A DNA stretch of 41,099 nucleotides from positions 1 through 41,099 of the forward strand of contig KN885073.1 in assembly GCA_000934455.1 (NCBI GenBank), given 5' to 3'. Source of the stretch: Apostichopus parvimensis. Taxonomy: Eukaryota; Echinodermata; Holothuroidea; Aspidochirotida; Stichopodidae. The notes under the pieces were generated by a model that was not told the origin of the DNA, searched no databases, and saw only the letters and a list, made by a program, of their open reading frames with translations. Position 1 is the first letter of the stretch. The number at the start of each line of letters is the position of its first letter. The translations under genes were made by a program, and so were the position numbers. Positions 24,701 through 39,700 of this stretch are shown one piece after another.

Positions 24701-27700
24701 AGCTTGAAACGTAAATTTTAAACAGAGGAGTTTGAAGGGATAAGAGCTGTATAGTATTTCAGTAGAGGGTGAGGGTGAGGGTGAGGGTTAGGGTGAGGGT
24801 GAGGGTGAAGGTGAGAGTGAGAGTGAGAGTGAGCAAAGTAGGGGACAGGTAAAAGAGGAGGGATTTATTCAGGAATTATCTGGTATATAGCAGAACTGCT
24901 ACTCACAATGGCAAATTGCTATGCAAAGGCTGATATGTATAACAATATTTGTGTACCGTGGCTAAGTATTTTCAGTATTTTATGAGCAGCAATGTTAATA
25001 TCAAACACCTCTGAACAATGAATCATTTGATGGTGAAAGGCATTTAAATTAAGATATAATTTTTAATTCAGATAATTGCTCAAACCGTACATTTAGTCAA
25101 TCAAACCAAAATTAAAATAATAAATAATAACAAAATGCATTCAAAGTAAAACACACATAAAACAAAGCTTCCTGATATGTCAAGACAATAGTCCAAAGTT
25201 TATTTGTCTTACCTTTGACAGTATTTCACTCTCCGCAGCAGCCTCCAAGAGTCGATGTCGAACTGTAACCACCTGAAGAATTAATAGCAAAGAACTTTGA
25301 CCACACTGTCTGGGTACAAGAGAATACAAGTTGACATTCTGTAGTGTGCTACATTACTTACTGAGGCTTAATGAATATGTATGACACTGCTTACAAAATA
25401 ATCCCACAAATGTTGTCATTTCATAGGGGGAATAGATGAATTTGAGGATAAGGTAAATATCTGTGAGGCTAAAATTGTTTACTTTCAGGAATCATATCGG
25501 GCTTTATAGAAATTTCAGAGGATACAACATGAGCTAAAATCTCCTCTTCCAAAACTATCATTGAAACTCAAAAGAATTTAGGAGGCATACCAGTAATTAA
25601 AAGAGACACCCTACCCATAGAATCTGAAATGCATAAATAATTAATCTTGGCATTGGCAATTACTAGTTATAAATTGTAAGTGTTCACTATTGTTACAACA
25701 AATAATTGTTTTTCCTAACCTCCATCAGTTTTGACCAGATCTTGAGAGTATCGTCCAGCTTCTCTTTAGGGGTACGTCGACCCGCCGCAACCTCTCTCGC
25801 TGTCTCTAATGAATCTCCCATCTCACAGACAAAGTGTGGATTCCCGACAAATAAATCAGAAAAGAGCTAGCGGTATAAAAAAAGGAAAAAATACAATTAA
25901 CTAAGTATAATTTACTAATTCCTTTATCAAACTACTAACAACTAAAACCTCCATCAATTAGTATTGTGTTGTAGTGTTTTCTTGTTTTTAGTACCAAGAA
26001 ATTAGGTGGGAAATATCAATAAAATAATTAATAAGTTAAATCCAGGAAGGAGTGTGTGAACAAAGTTTTCTTCAACTTTGGTCCCTTCATTACTAAATAA
26101 TAATTTCTGAGAAAAACATACTAATAAGGAGTAATATTCAACATAAAACTACAACTGATCAAGCTGAGACCACATTATCTGGTTCTTCTTCTACAAATGG
26201 TTTGCTAAAGATTGAAAGGGTTAAGTCAGCCTATTCCATTCAAAACCTTTCTCATGTGAGAAATTTTTTTATAGAGGCATTAAAGTTTAAATGAAATGTT
26301 AAATGAAATAGTATAAGTGATATTGTATGAAAAATCAATGCCTAAGCCTGGTTTAATATACAGCTAAACAATTTTTAAATGAAAACTTGAAGAAGAAGGA
26401 GAAGAACAAAAGGGTATTGGAGTCAAATTGTTCAAAATCATATTTGATGATGTATTGAACAATGGAAACTTACATCTTTTTGCATCTGAGTAGAGAAACT
26501 GTTTCCTGGAGGATCCATGTGCGACCATTTCTTGACGGCAACTTCCAAAAGCTTTACCTCCATGTGAATGACGGCAGAAGAAGACGCAGGCTGGTGGACA
26601 GAAACCAGATCCTGGGGGGAGGTGGAGGGGATGGGGAAAGATTTAAAGGATCAGGGTGTGTTAATCACTGAAGTTAAATGACTTTAATATTGCAGAGACA
26701 GATCCTTTCATTTTTTCACACATTTTGGAGTTTGTCTCATGCATTTAGTTACAGAACACCAACCACAAGCCATAGTAACTGTTGAGAAATTTTGATCATT
26801 TTCTCATTTTTTCAACCTCAGAATTGGAAGGAGGCAAAGTGCTGCTGAAGAGCATCAAAGTATTTATGATCGGCTACAATGGTGCAATGGGTGATTCACT
26901 AAATCAACTGATAAATACTCCCCCAAGTCTTTAATACAAATCATACAAATGAATATAGGCCTATATCTCTCTACAATAAAAAATATTGCAGACCTATTGA
27001 AAATCCTATTTCCACTTTAGAAAACCTGACGAATACTCAGAAGAGTTTGTAACTTACGTTCAGAGCATTACGAAGGGCTGTGGGGATCCTACTGGCCAAT
27101 GATAATGAAGGATGAAACTCCAACATGTACACATGTTTCAATGCAGGCCTGTGAAGAAATATTATTCACAAAATAGTCAAAACCATGAAGAAAGTCAATG
27201 CTTTGCGGTGAGTCCAGTGATGTAATGGCTATGAATACATTGGTAGTTTCTAAATTTTGGTAACGAAAATGGCTTATGGAACAGAAGCTTAAATTGCAGA
27301 GAAAAATATATATATTTATATCTAACCTGCTCAGGTTAAGAGCCACTGGTTGCTTAGATATAATTGGATAAGGCAGTCCAATTTCCTCCTGGGTATGACC
27401 CATCTTGTGAATATACTCTCTTTCATCTTCGATCTAAAACGAAAATGTAGACAAAATTTAAATGTCAAACTGCATCATACAATTAAAAGTCTGTTAGGCC
27501 AGATCAACGAACTAGTAAGTGTTTCATGTTGATCAACATTGACATACTTATCTTATCCTAACACAGAGCCATATTTCATGAATTACTTACACAGTAAAAA
27601 AAAAAAGCAAAGTTACGCCATCCAAAAGAATTATTGATTCTGTGGATAGCTGGTAACTATCTACTATGGGTAACATCATTACGTAAGCAATTCTCTATTC

Positions 27701-30700
27701 AAACAACCCATTCCTGTATGTCGGCACATATTTGCAACACGGTGCAATTGAACATGAACATGGGTCCAGATGACACTAAAAAGTAATGAGAAATGAAATA
27801 TTTTTTTATCTTCGTAACCATTTCCGTAAACTTAACAAACACTAGGAACTACGTGACAGCGCCCTCTACAGACATCATAGAAACGCCGCACATTTCCATG
27901 CCAATAACAGCTAGATGACTGATTTTTAAGAATTTTTTACTCACCTGCTGGTCGAGGATAGATTTCACCAGTTTGCAGTGAAGTCTGAGCGCTCGGCATT
28001 CGGCTTTGTAAGTTGTGATGAAATAATCGCCGTTGAAATCATAGCGTGGACGCCGGTACATTAGATTGACAATGACCTGAGCTAGGAGCCTTCTCTCGTG
28101 CATGTCGAAAACGTGTTGGTAGGCTTCGACGTAAACATCTATCAACTGAAGGTGGGCAAAAATACAATCATTTGAATTAAATAACATGGTAATCTACTTT
28201 ATGAAAATATTGGTGGAATCCGTATGAGCCATAAAAAACTGTACTACTAATGTTGTATTGTACTGACTTAAGCAATTTATTGTTATCTTTTAATGTCAAA
28301 TTCATGGCTAAAGTATTCCACATCTCAATCCCTGTTCTGACCAAACAAAATATGATATTCAATTGATTTTATGAAAACAGACCAATATGGAAGTTGAAAT
28401 GCACTCCTTATTTCTCCTCACCCCTCCCAAGCTACCCTCTCCACCTCCTTTAAATTCTCTACCTCTGACATGAGACAGACTATAGTGCTCCTATATACTT
28501 ATCTCCAGGTCCATCTATCCCCCCCCCCCCCCCATCCCCCTCCACTCACCCCATTCCACTTACCTGTCTCTTATTTTCCAAGAAAGCTGCTTCATTTGTC
28601 CAAAGATCCAACAAAACAGCAAATCTGTCAACAGNNNNNNNNNNNNNNNNNNNNNNNNNNNNNNNNNNNNNNNNNNNNNNNNNNACTCACCCCATTCCAC
28701 TTACCTGTCTCTTATTTTCCAAGAAAGCTGCTTCATTTGTCCAAAGATCCAACAAAACAGCAAATCTGTCAACAGGAAGATGACCGTAGCTGGTCAGGTC
28801 GACATCTCCAGCAGCTTGTACCTGCAGAAGTAGAGCGGAGGGCAAAATAAACAAGAGATCATACCTCCATGCCTGCATGGAACATTCTATGAATATTAAT
28901 GAATTCATTGATTAATGATTATGACCTCCAGGTCATTGGACCCTGAATCCCCTAAGATAATAGTTACTGGAAACAGCAATGTTGTTACACCCGGTAATCC
29001 TGAATAACAGTAATAAGAATCCACAAACCTCAAACATCTTTTGTATTTGTGACACTGACACAGAAACCTTTGTATGGGACCAAACATCTATATTTTTCAA
29101 AGTTCCTTCAAACTTGATATTATTTTGAAATGAGCATTTGTAAAACTCACTTGTTTCTTCCTAGTTGATTGTCGAGGCGTCCTGGCACTCATCTTCCTGA
29201 GGACCAAATCTTTTTCTATGTAATGAGTCGCAACCAGTAACAAGTCTTGATTTAGACGCCTGAAAGAAAAACACAAAATGCATGAAATGAGACATTACCG
29301 ACAGCATATAATAGGAGAATATGAATGACAGGTTTGACACAAAAGCAAGGCTAGCATAAATGATATGCATTTTTACTTTCTGGTTATTACTTATGTGTAC
29401 TGGGTTTATAGCAAAGCTGATCAAAAATGTTTACACCATGACAGAGTTAAAAAATAGGTTATTAGGGTATCATCCTGGCAGTTCAGCACATATATCACAG
29501 GAATCATGGTTCCTGTAGTCACTGCACAATAAAATTCAAATAGAATTTTCCTGTGCTTGATTCAAATTGAAAAATGGATCCATCGATAAGCCTTAATTGC
29601 AAAGGTATCATTGGCTACTTCATTAAACAGAAAATTTCCAACGAATAAGCCGTAAACCACAAAATTACTTTAAGTATTGTTACATGAAATGATGTGTTCA
29701 TTTTAAAATCACTTTCACTGTACACCATGGGGAAATAAAAGGATTCCTGAGGTTAAACAGGATCAAGTATTTTACTTTTCTAATTAATTCAACCATAGCA
29801 TCTCTACTTAAAGTATTCAGTAATGTTCACTGGCTCTCCAACTGCCAATATTTTTTAAGGAAGGCGTAGTCGTATTAGTCTGATCTAGTTCTGCGACACT
29901 TGACAAGCTGCTGCTATGGTTTAGTAACATGGCAGTAACATTGGTTACTTGCTACAGTTTGTTGTTATAAGCAGCCCCTATTGAAGCGCCACAGAGTCCC
30001 ATAGTTGTGGATAAATGAAGACAGTAAAATTTGTCATCTCAGAGTCTCACTTGAAATCTTTCTCTGCTGCATCGTAAATGACAAAGTAACCTCTAAGATC
30101 CTGGACGTGAACGCGACCCTCATCTACAGAATAGAAATCGTCGTGATTTTCGATGTCTGAAAATTCCATGAAATCTGACTCGCACTGCCTGTGGATGATG
30201 AAGGGCAAATACAAGAGATTTAATGTTGAATAGTTAAAGAACTAAGTGGTGCATCATCTAGTTACTGGACATGTTATGCTGTGGGTTTTTTGTTTTATTA
30301 TTATTGTGAGTGTGTTCTTAAACATCTTTACCTTAAACTGTTATATAAACTACACTATCCTAAAAGGTGCTTTAACATTTCAAAGATGAACAATTTTTTT
30401 ACCCATTCTGAGGAACATTACTTTGTGTATTATTAGCTGTCAATTGGTATATTGTATTGTTTTCATGGGGAAGGGTACAAGCAGGCACCCTGTGGAAGGC
30501 CATAGGCTCACCCTCATCCAGCCATATCGTACCCTCCCTCCCTCACCCCTTCTTCAAGGGCATCAAATGTCAACTATTATTTGTCCTGTCTGTGTCACTT
30601 CATTCAAAAATTCACCAGTTAAGATGACTCTCAATAATGCTATTTATAATTATGATATTCAATAGACATAGGAACCTGCAAATATTGTTTTTTGGGGGGT

Positions 30701-33700
30701 TTTTTGGACTAACTCACACATTACCTAGACCAGAACCAGTAAGTTGTTTGCAATGAAATAAACTTACTTGAAGTCTGCTGGCGTATTATGCAGGTAGCCA
30801 TGGTAACCTAATGATCCTCCACCTCCAAGACCAGATTCAAAACCTCCATAGATGTGGTTAGTGCTGAAAATGTGAAAAGGGGTGAGATTATGATTGTAAC
30901 AAATAAAAAAGGAACATTGTCTCTAACAAGGAACTATTTTGCCTATTTTGGATTGTTTCCATTTTCATTTAACCTAGAAGGAATTATTTTTTAGAAAAAA
31001 GGGGGTCTAAAACACTAAAGCTCTGAAATATGGCTGTCTGAAATAAGTCTCCATAACAACCACTTTCAAGTACTGAAACAAAAAAGGAATGGTAAAGCTA
31101 TTTAACAATTCTGCACCTGCATCACTACTTTTTCCTGCATGTACCATATCAATTGATACAATGAGCTTGAAACCGCTTCACACTTGAGGAACGTTGTGTT
31201 TTCTCTTACAAACACTGTGGCCATTCTTGCTTTTATATAGCTGCACATTTGCAGATTGATATTGTCTCATCACTTTAGTGTGAGATTATCTCATCTAATT
31301 ATTTTTATCATTTACCTTCCTTTCTTCTGATTTTTACCCTCAAGGGATAATCCACCATCATTAATGGTGAGTGTTCTCTCCAACGAGCGGAAGTAGTTCA
31401 GCACACTGAGACACTGAAAAAGAAATGAGGAACCAGTATTCATATACAAAAATCATTATCTTTGTTTTTGTTTATTTTTTCAAGGCAAATATTATTTTTT
31501 TAGTATGAAGGCAATAAATAGATGAAGCTGTGTGATGAAGTAGAACATGCTTTCAAGTTCTTTTCTGCTTTGATTTTCCAAAAGAATCTTCCTTCAAGTT
31601 AAAGATTGTTTAAATTAAACAATAAAATATCAACTATTTACAAAACCAAAATGCATCTATGACTGTGTGATTCTTGGGGCATTTAAGATAAGATACTGCA
31701 AGAAGTAAGTTAATAATCAGGTCAAATGGACAGGCACGACAAAACACAAAGTTTAATACACTTTTTCTTGTCCATGAATCTGCTGTGGCTATGCAATCCA
31801 CAATGCAAAACATGACAGTGATAAAAGATGCTGCTAAACAGTATAAATGGTAGTACTAAGAATTATATATGTAGAAGGTAACAATAATCAAATATAACAC
31901 TAGGTTTTAAAGACACATTGAACTATTGTGTTAGGCTACATGCCATCAGCTGTAAATCAAAAGAAAAGTATGATCACATGCTTGTGTCAGAAATCCTTTT
32001 GCATCTTTTTACCGTTCTCTGTAGATCCCTGATTCGAAGATGCCTGAGCTGTAGAAAACTCAGCAAGCCCCCTTGAACCATAGTAGGGTCTTGCTGGGGG
32101 CTGTCCTCGTCTTCTAGCCCCAACACCTGCATTGCATTCACGTAATCAAACCCACTCTCATCCCCACGTTTCCTGTTTCTGGATAAAGCGCTGCTGCTGT
32201 GGGATGAGGGCCCACTGAAATTAACATTTTCTGCATCTTTGTCTTCAAAATCTGCAACATCCATATCATCCTCGGAACTGAGAAGAATAAAAACATTTTA
32301 ATCAGTACTTCATTTGAAATGCTACAAGAAAGGTAATGTTGCAATCTGTAGATATATCTAATTAAGAGTCTTACAATGGGTAAAGAGACATTCCTAATAG
32401 TCAATAGTCATAACACTTTCTAGTAGATTCCATTACTTTATGTAATAAAACTTCAGTGGTTCTGATCACAAACTATGCTGATCAACAAACATATTCACAA
32501 TAACTTTGTCGTTTAAATTCAAACAACAAATAGGTCAGATATCATTGCAGATACCAAAACTACAAATCCATGTGGGATATGGTCATGTTACCTGAAGTGA
32601 CCTTTCACCAATGAAATAGGCTCATTAAACATATGCAAAAGATAAAAGATGTAGTAACTATGAAAAGACTTCCCCCAGCGAAAATGCTTTACTCAACACG
32701 TTTGGTCAAACACCTTTCTTATATTCCTTGTCTCTTGTTGGCATTCCGAACTTCATTATAATTTCAGTTTCAATGGATAGAAGCAACTTCACTCATGCAC
32801 AAAGTGAAAATTCCTGTTCAATTGCATTCCTTCTAACAAAGGGATAGAAATAGGTGCCAGATTTCTTTTACATACAACATCTTATTTTTTTTAGGCTTAG
32901 TAGTAACGAAGTTGATGTTACTGTTTAATTTCTTCATCAGCAAGTTAATAGTTAAACATATTACATAGCATGTGAAATGTGTTTGCTAATCTTATAAGCT
33001 GGACTGTCCTCACACAGAGGAAAAAAGACGATGAAATTTGATAGTCCTCATCTCAACATTGAGGGAAAATTGATAGAACAAAATAAATCCTTACTCTTGG
33101 AAGAGACTTGGATTACTGTATATCTTCCTCCAGATAACATTACTGTTAAAAGCCGTCTTGTGAGATGTCACCGAGACTGCCTGAACAGGTGGTGGATCCC
33201 GCACTGCAATTGCATGCTCCTTCAAGGCATCCATAACTTTCTGTAAGGCATAAAGAACATTTGACCTGTGGCAGTGTATTCATGAGAGAAAATTCTTAAA
33301 ACATTGACGTGGGAAGAAACAAAGCTCGATATTTTGTTGTAGGTGGTCTATTTAAGAGTCGCTGGTTGCAACAGTAAGGCATAATTTCAACAAACCCAAA
33401 TAGATTTCAAGCACACAAGTTTCTTCCATCAATGTAACCACAGATGCATAGAGTTCTGAAAGAGTCTATCACTTACTCAATGCAGACATGGACCATCAAA
33501 ATTATCAGAGCGGAAGTGACTAACCTATCAAACTTTGAATATGAGAATCAGGGCAGAATTTGTTGTCGTTACTAAATGGTACAGACTAAAAAGCTGACTA
33601 CACAATATCAAGGCAAAAAGAAGTAATTCACAGTTTTTGTATGGCAAATTGCACTAACAAGTTGGCAGAAATAAGAGTGGAAAGGAAAATAAAGCAATGT

Positions 33701-36700
33701 ACTTCAACAAGAATTCTTAAAAAGATTCTTCTTTCCCTCACTGTTTATTAACATAAATATTCTTGTTATTATAAGTACACATATCATTATATATAAAGTT
33801 GACACTGTTACAGAAATAGTGATTCCTTAATCAATAGTGATAATATACTATACAAATAAATAGTGATAATATCAGAATGGGTTCCTTTTGCACTCTGTAA
33901 CCTCTTTGCTGACACAATGCAACAAAATTTGTACTATTTTCATCAGTTCCAAGCTCGCACATTCCACATGTTATGTTTAACTGGCAAATCAATGAACAGC
34001 CAATACAGAAAAAAACACAAAATTTGGAGAAACATTTTCTACGACAATACCAGAGACTTTCCAGCTTAGTAACCAAGGGTTTCTCTGACAACAGTCTGCG
34101 GCTTACAACAGCCACTTGTTAAGTTGAGTAATGATATAACTGTATAAAAACATTATAGATTTAGTTTTTATTCTTCATGCATGAAAGTGTCAAGTTGCCT
34201 GACAGTGGCAAGTTTTTCAAATCAAGCACAGATGGAATTCATTGTCACTGCACAAATTTACAAAGCGTAATCTGTGGATTGATGTATTCTGTGTAAGGAT
34301 ACAACCTTACTCACCAATGCATCTTGTACGATAAAGAATTTACTTTGGGCTCTGAGTAATTCATCAACATTGTTTTCTTGTCGTAACTTTGTCATCATCT
34401 TCTCCTGAGCAGCATCTTTCTCTGGTCTAGGAGGATAGGGGGAAAAGATTGAAACAGAATTTTACTAATATGCAGCAAAATTATCAAGAAAATAATGACC
34501 AAGATAGTAAATACAAGTGTCTAAAGTAGGGAAGACATTCCTTTCTCTCTGATTGAGAATATATTGAAAAACTGTGTCTAATGTACTTGTGGGTGAGCTC
34601 ATTAAACCACTACACAGACAAGCGACAATTACAAAGACAAGCAACAATTAAACAGACAACAAAGACAACGAAGACACAGACAAATTACACAGACATGGGA
34701 CAATGTGAACAAGTTCTTCTATTTCTTTTGTTATTTCTCTCTTCTTACCATGTTTGTTGAGACTTTGTAAATATCAAACTATTCAATTAAGATATTGGTT
34801 TATTCCACACAGAATGAAAGCCAGTGAAGTTTTTGTCAGACATACACCATTACAGGCTATGGCAACTAGTACTTGGAGGGTGTACTAATTCTTGCAGAAG
34901 CAGTAGTCTGCATGTTGAAGTAATTATGGACACCGTTGTTGTTTATTGTCATCGTGTGATGTTTCCTTCTTATCAGAAATTAGAAATAAATAGAGTTTTA
35001 AATATTTAACTTTTCATTTCTTACTTGAGCTTGATGTATGGCAGCCAGTTTGACTCCTTGAGAAGGGAATGAGAAGCATTGTCTGCACCCCACGATTCAT
35101 TTCCACTCTATCGACAAAAACAAAGAGAAAAACAAGTTTAAAACAAATTAATTACGTGAAAAGATAATAACAGAAAATGTAAAAGATGTTGTTCTACTTT
35201 TATTAGGGATCTAGACTTGCAATATTAATCATAATAATAATAATTTTAGGATGTTCTTTCCACAATATTAACATTCATTAATAGACGGTGGTACTGCAAA
35301 CCCAAAATTTAGACCACCAAACAAATAAGCTTCACAAATCATTTCAGATTTTACTTTCACACATTTTCTGAAAACAATGGATTGTGTTTAATACATGTTA
35401 CCTTTAAAAATGACAAAGATAAAATAGATATTAGAAAATCATGCTTTTTCAGATTACAAAAACTTGGCTCAATACTATGTTTCTTATTTTATATCTTGTG
35501 AATTCTCATTCTTGTTCTTTCGTGTTCTTCTGTAGGAAGAAGCATACACAAACTTAGTTTACATGACACATCTTTTGGGACTTTTTTAGTGTAATGTGAT
35601 CTTGTAGATTTCGTTTGTCCCTACTTTGGCGAAAGAGTGAGGGCAGGGGTACTTGGGGGGGCAGGGGTATTCCTGCTCATAACATCAGCTGAACAAACAT
35701 TTTTGTAAGACCAAAATCCAAAGTTCATATAGAATAACATTCAATATTATCTGTAAAGTGCATTAGTATTTGGACTTACCTCAAGCTTATCATAAGTTGG
35801 AAACGTTTTCTGTTCCTCTTGCTTCAAAAAGGTTGATTTGAATTTTCTAGAGACGTGAGCTGCAAGCTCCATCTCATCGGAAGTGCTCCTTACAGCGTCC
35901 AGGTCCTAGAAGCAAATACATGATTCCAGACACATGTTAAAAAAAAAGTTTTTTCTTTTCAGATATTCCATGTTATTAAATTTGGTTTTGGGAATAAATT
36001 GATAGTAAAACTAGTCCACTCCACCCACATACCATAAATCAGAGTTGTAACGAGACAATCTATTTTACTGTCAAGTTGAATCATTACAAGTCAAGTCATT
36101 GTTGTCATAGTTTGTCTTCCTAAAGAGTCCAGTCTTTGTGGTAGTTTCTGTTTGATCCCTGGAAGGTCAAACTAACAAACTTGATTGTCACACTTCTCAC
36201 TGCTGTACAAAACAATCCCATTTTGGTTTTACATAGTGATATTAAACTTGTTCTTATCTTTAACATTGCTATTTCTGGTTTTACTTTATTATTTATTAAA
36301 TTATTTTCCACCTCTTTTTCCATGATTTCAAATATGAACAGGATTTTGAAATATGCATAAAACTTCTGTGGCTTTAATGAGCATCAAATTTGTAATGAAG
36401 TCAATACTTCACTCCACACACTGTCTATGGTCGCCAGAGATGAAATAATACAAATCTACTCTTAAACTGTTCGTATCTTGAAAAGTAAACATGTGGCTTG
36501 AAAATACCGAAGCAGCGTTTAGTAGCAAAACTATTTTTGAAACAAGACTGACATTTTCATCTGACACCTTCACGATAACTTTTAAAACTGTGAAAATCAG
36601 TAAATGAGCATGCTTTTTCTTATAAGTAAACAACAGTTTACATCAGTACACTGTAGTATTTGGAAGCCGAGAGTGAGAGATGACTGAACTAGTCACAATT

Positions 36701-39700
36701 AGGATGACGGAACCAGTTCTATATTTTCCAAATGGCACACAACTCAACTACGCACACATAAGATATACGATCAACCATACCATTTCAATATATAAACTTA
36801 CCACTGTAACGCCATACAAAGGTAACATAAACTCCAACAGCGGTCTCAAACTTTGAAAGTCTAACAAATGGGGAGGCATTCCGGACAAGTCAGGGTCTGA
36901 CGAAGGCCCACCTCCTGAAAGAACCGGAAAAGAGATACATGAGTATGCATGACAGAAGTATGTACAGATTTAAATGGGATTACAGATAACATAATAACAG
37001 ATTTCACAAGGACTAACTTTGCATGTCGGCATAGACAGGCATTGTACTTTATACTATTCTTTGTTTTGCAGTCCGTTACCCCCGGGGATGGTGGTGATTT
37101 TCATATAGGCACAGTGCCACCTCAAGGACACTGAATGTTGCACCTCCCCCTCCTCCTCCCTACTCCTGCCCCTTCAATATCAAACCTGTGTCATCAGCTT
37201 CCCTGGCAGTCAGTACTAGTAAAAGCTAACACTTATGAATGTAATGAAACAGAAGAGCATTAATCAATGATTGGGACTATAGGTGTTACTCGGTGTTACC
37301 CTTCCCTTTGAAACATAGCCTCTTATTTTCCAAACATTTTCTGCAAACAGACTGTACCATTTGTAAATGAGGTTTTCCCCTCCAGACTACCCTTCATTTG
37401 TTTTCCCAACTCTCTCATCTAATAATTAGCAATTGCCTTGTTACCCACAGAGAAATCAGTTTTACCTGGGACATGCAACATGGATATCCCAATGGAATAC
37501 ATACATAAACACATTATTATTTCCAAACATGATTTGATGAGATAAACAAGGAGCAAATGGTCAATATTGGCACAATTCCAAACCAAAATATGACAAAGTA
37601 GCTTCTCAACTTAATGATATTGTACTAATTCAGAATTTCCTGTGCAAAATTAAGTCTGAACTGATACAATTGAAATATAACATTTGCAGATCAATTTGAA
37701 ATTGTGGACAAGAAAACAAGGCACCAAAACAGACCTACTTGGGTGAGATGGCTTGTATAAATCTGGTACATTACAGATTATTTTGCTACAGAAGGTTAAA
37801 AATCATTTGGGACAAAAACAAATCAAATTTTTTAAATTTTCAGCCCCAATCTGGTTTCTAACGCTCTCTTACCTGCAGCAGCTGCCGCGGTAACCGTACC
37901 CGCTCCTGCCCTCCGCGACCCTGAGGTCAACGGTAAAATTACCCCGTCACATGACGAGAACTCGGACTCGGCCTCCTCCAGCAGCATGGAAGGTCTCGGG
38001 GTTATCTCCATGGATACCATCCCTGACGATACATTGGTCTCGGCAATCGAGCCTCTGCCACTGTATATAGACCAGCGACCTTTACTTTCGACCATGCCAG
38101 AGCTATGTTTCTCTCTCGGAGAAGGCGTCCTTCTGATGCCCTGCTGCTGCCACGATGGAACCACAGGTCTGTTTTCTATCACGGCAGGAGGGCGTAACTG
38201 ATGCATGTCGGAGACTGAAAGCCATTCGAGATGCTGGATTGAAGAAGCCAAAAAATTAACTCAAAATTATCCCAAAAATGGACCAATACAATCCTTGTAA
38301 ACAATTTTCCCTTTTGAATGCTGGTCTTTTTTTGCTTACTGCAATGTATATAGAATTTTCACTCAAAAGGAGATTTTATCGAAGTATGTGGTATAATAAT
38401 CAGGCAGTCTAAGTAAAAAAAAAAATTCTGACCAGATGAAATTTTCTATTCTAGTAGTTGTATTACATGTAGCAAAAAATTCATAAAATGTACAATTTGA
38501 GGTAGGACTCTACAAGACCTCGTCCTTGCAAATCCTTACTTTGGCTGATAAAAATATGGCCTTTCAACATTTGTATCATTCAAGCAATTTTTTTTTCTTT
38601 CCCTTGATACCCGAAGGTTATGACTAAGGCCCTTAGCGAAAGGTACTGTAAATTTTTCTCTCGTTTCTTTAGTTTACATCCTATATATATATCTAAGATT
38701 TACTTAAGGGCAATAAACACTATACATCAGCCTACACATATAATTGTTACAAATTGAGTGAATGCAGATTAGATGTATGTCTGGAAGTGCTAGAGACGAA
38801 GTTGAACTTAAAGTTCCTTTTCGAAAAACAAAATTACAGATGACATAACCACAAATGTGAAAAACATTGACTGATTCAGATTAAATTCATCGGGGACATC
38901 ACATTCCGGGAATAACTTATCTGGTATTGCATAGCAAGATGCTCTACAAAATGCTCTACAAAATGATCAACTCGCTCTACAAATACAAAGATGTATAACA
39001 GTTTTTGTCAACACCAATCATAGTATTAAAAAAGACATAGAGTTCTTTGCCTTCAAAACTGCTACAGAAAATTCTGAAGAATAAATTTTTTCCCTGTGAG
39101 TGTGATTGGTATGAAAGAAAGTACCAAGATTTGTTACACAGTGGTACTGGATAACACAAAGTACACATTGATATGCTTTTTGATGTGTAAGAACAGAGAT
39201 TACAATGTGTTCGTTTTTTTTGAAAAGGTGTCGGACAGGCCCCCAGGCTTAATTAACATCAGAAAGACCAACTATAAAGACTCCCTACATACCTTCAAAA
39301 AAGTATGGATTTTCTTCACGGAATGAAGGTGAGATACAAGCCACTTGAGATAAATGATCAAATCGTCTTTTTGTATCGCATTGTGGGCTGGCGGACGACC
39401 AATCAGTATGGATTCATGGACAATGGAAAGTCTCTGAGCCCTAGCAACAGCATCACTGTACTCAGCCATGATTGCCCTTCAAGTGCGAAAGAAAGTAAAT
39501 TGAAGTATATAGTTAGCATTAAAAAGGGCCTTATCATTACATTTGATTAAATAAATTGAATAGGCAACAGGGTAGGGTCAGTAGAATGCTTAGGAACAAT
39601 TTTCAAGTTCAATGCCACCTGCCATTGTAAAGATGACCTACTTATGCCACTTCTGTTAAACTTTGCAATCCCAGGGCTTAACTTTAACCCTCTGGCTCTG

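Larger units (their letters stand above)
30189..33094 (-). other. Introns between exons 9 and 13
   Basis: Outside exons 10, 11 and 12 this is AT-rich intronic sequence. A T/G run lies at about 30687-30706. No further structure recognised. Confidence 0.5.
33241..37872 (-). other. Introns between exons 4 and 9
   Basis: Outside exons 5 to 8 I see only AT-rich sequence. Small features are an ACAGACAA-type imperfect repeat near 34612-34690, a G-run near 35653 and a CT-rich stretch near 37140-37175. None has coding signal. Confidence 0.5.

Noticed and set aside
28564..28634. Possible extra exon identical to the end of exon 15
   Set aside because: It lies in the 91-bp sequence duplicated around the N gap, and adding it would have no acceptor.
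30423..30665. Plus-strand open frame of 80 codons
   Set aside because: Intronic, no splice-compatible neighbours, and no recognisable protein features.
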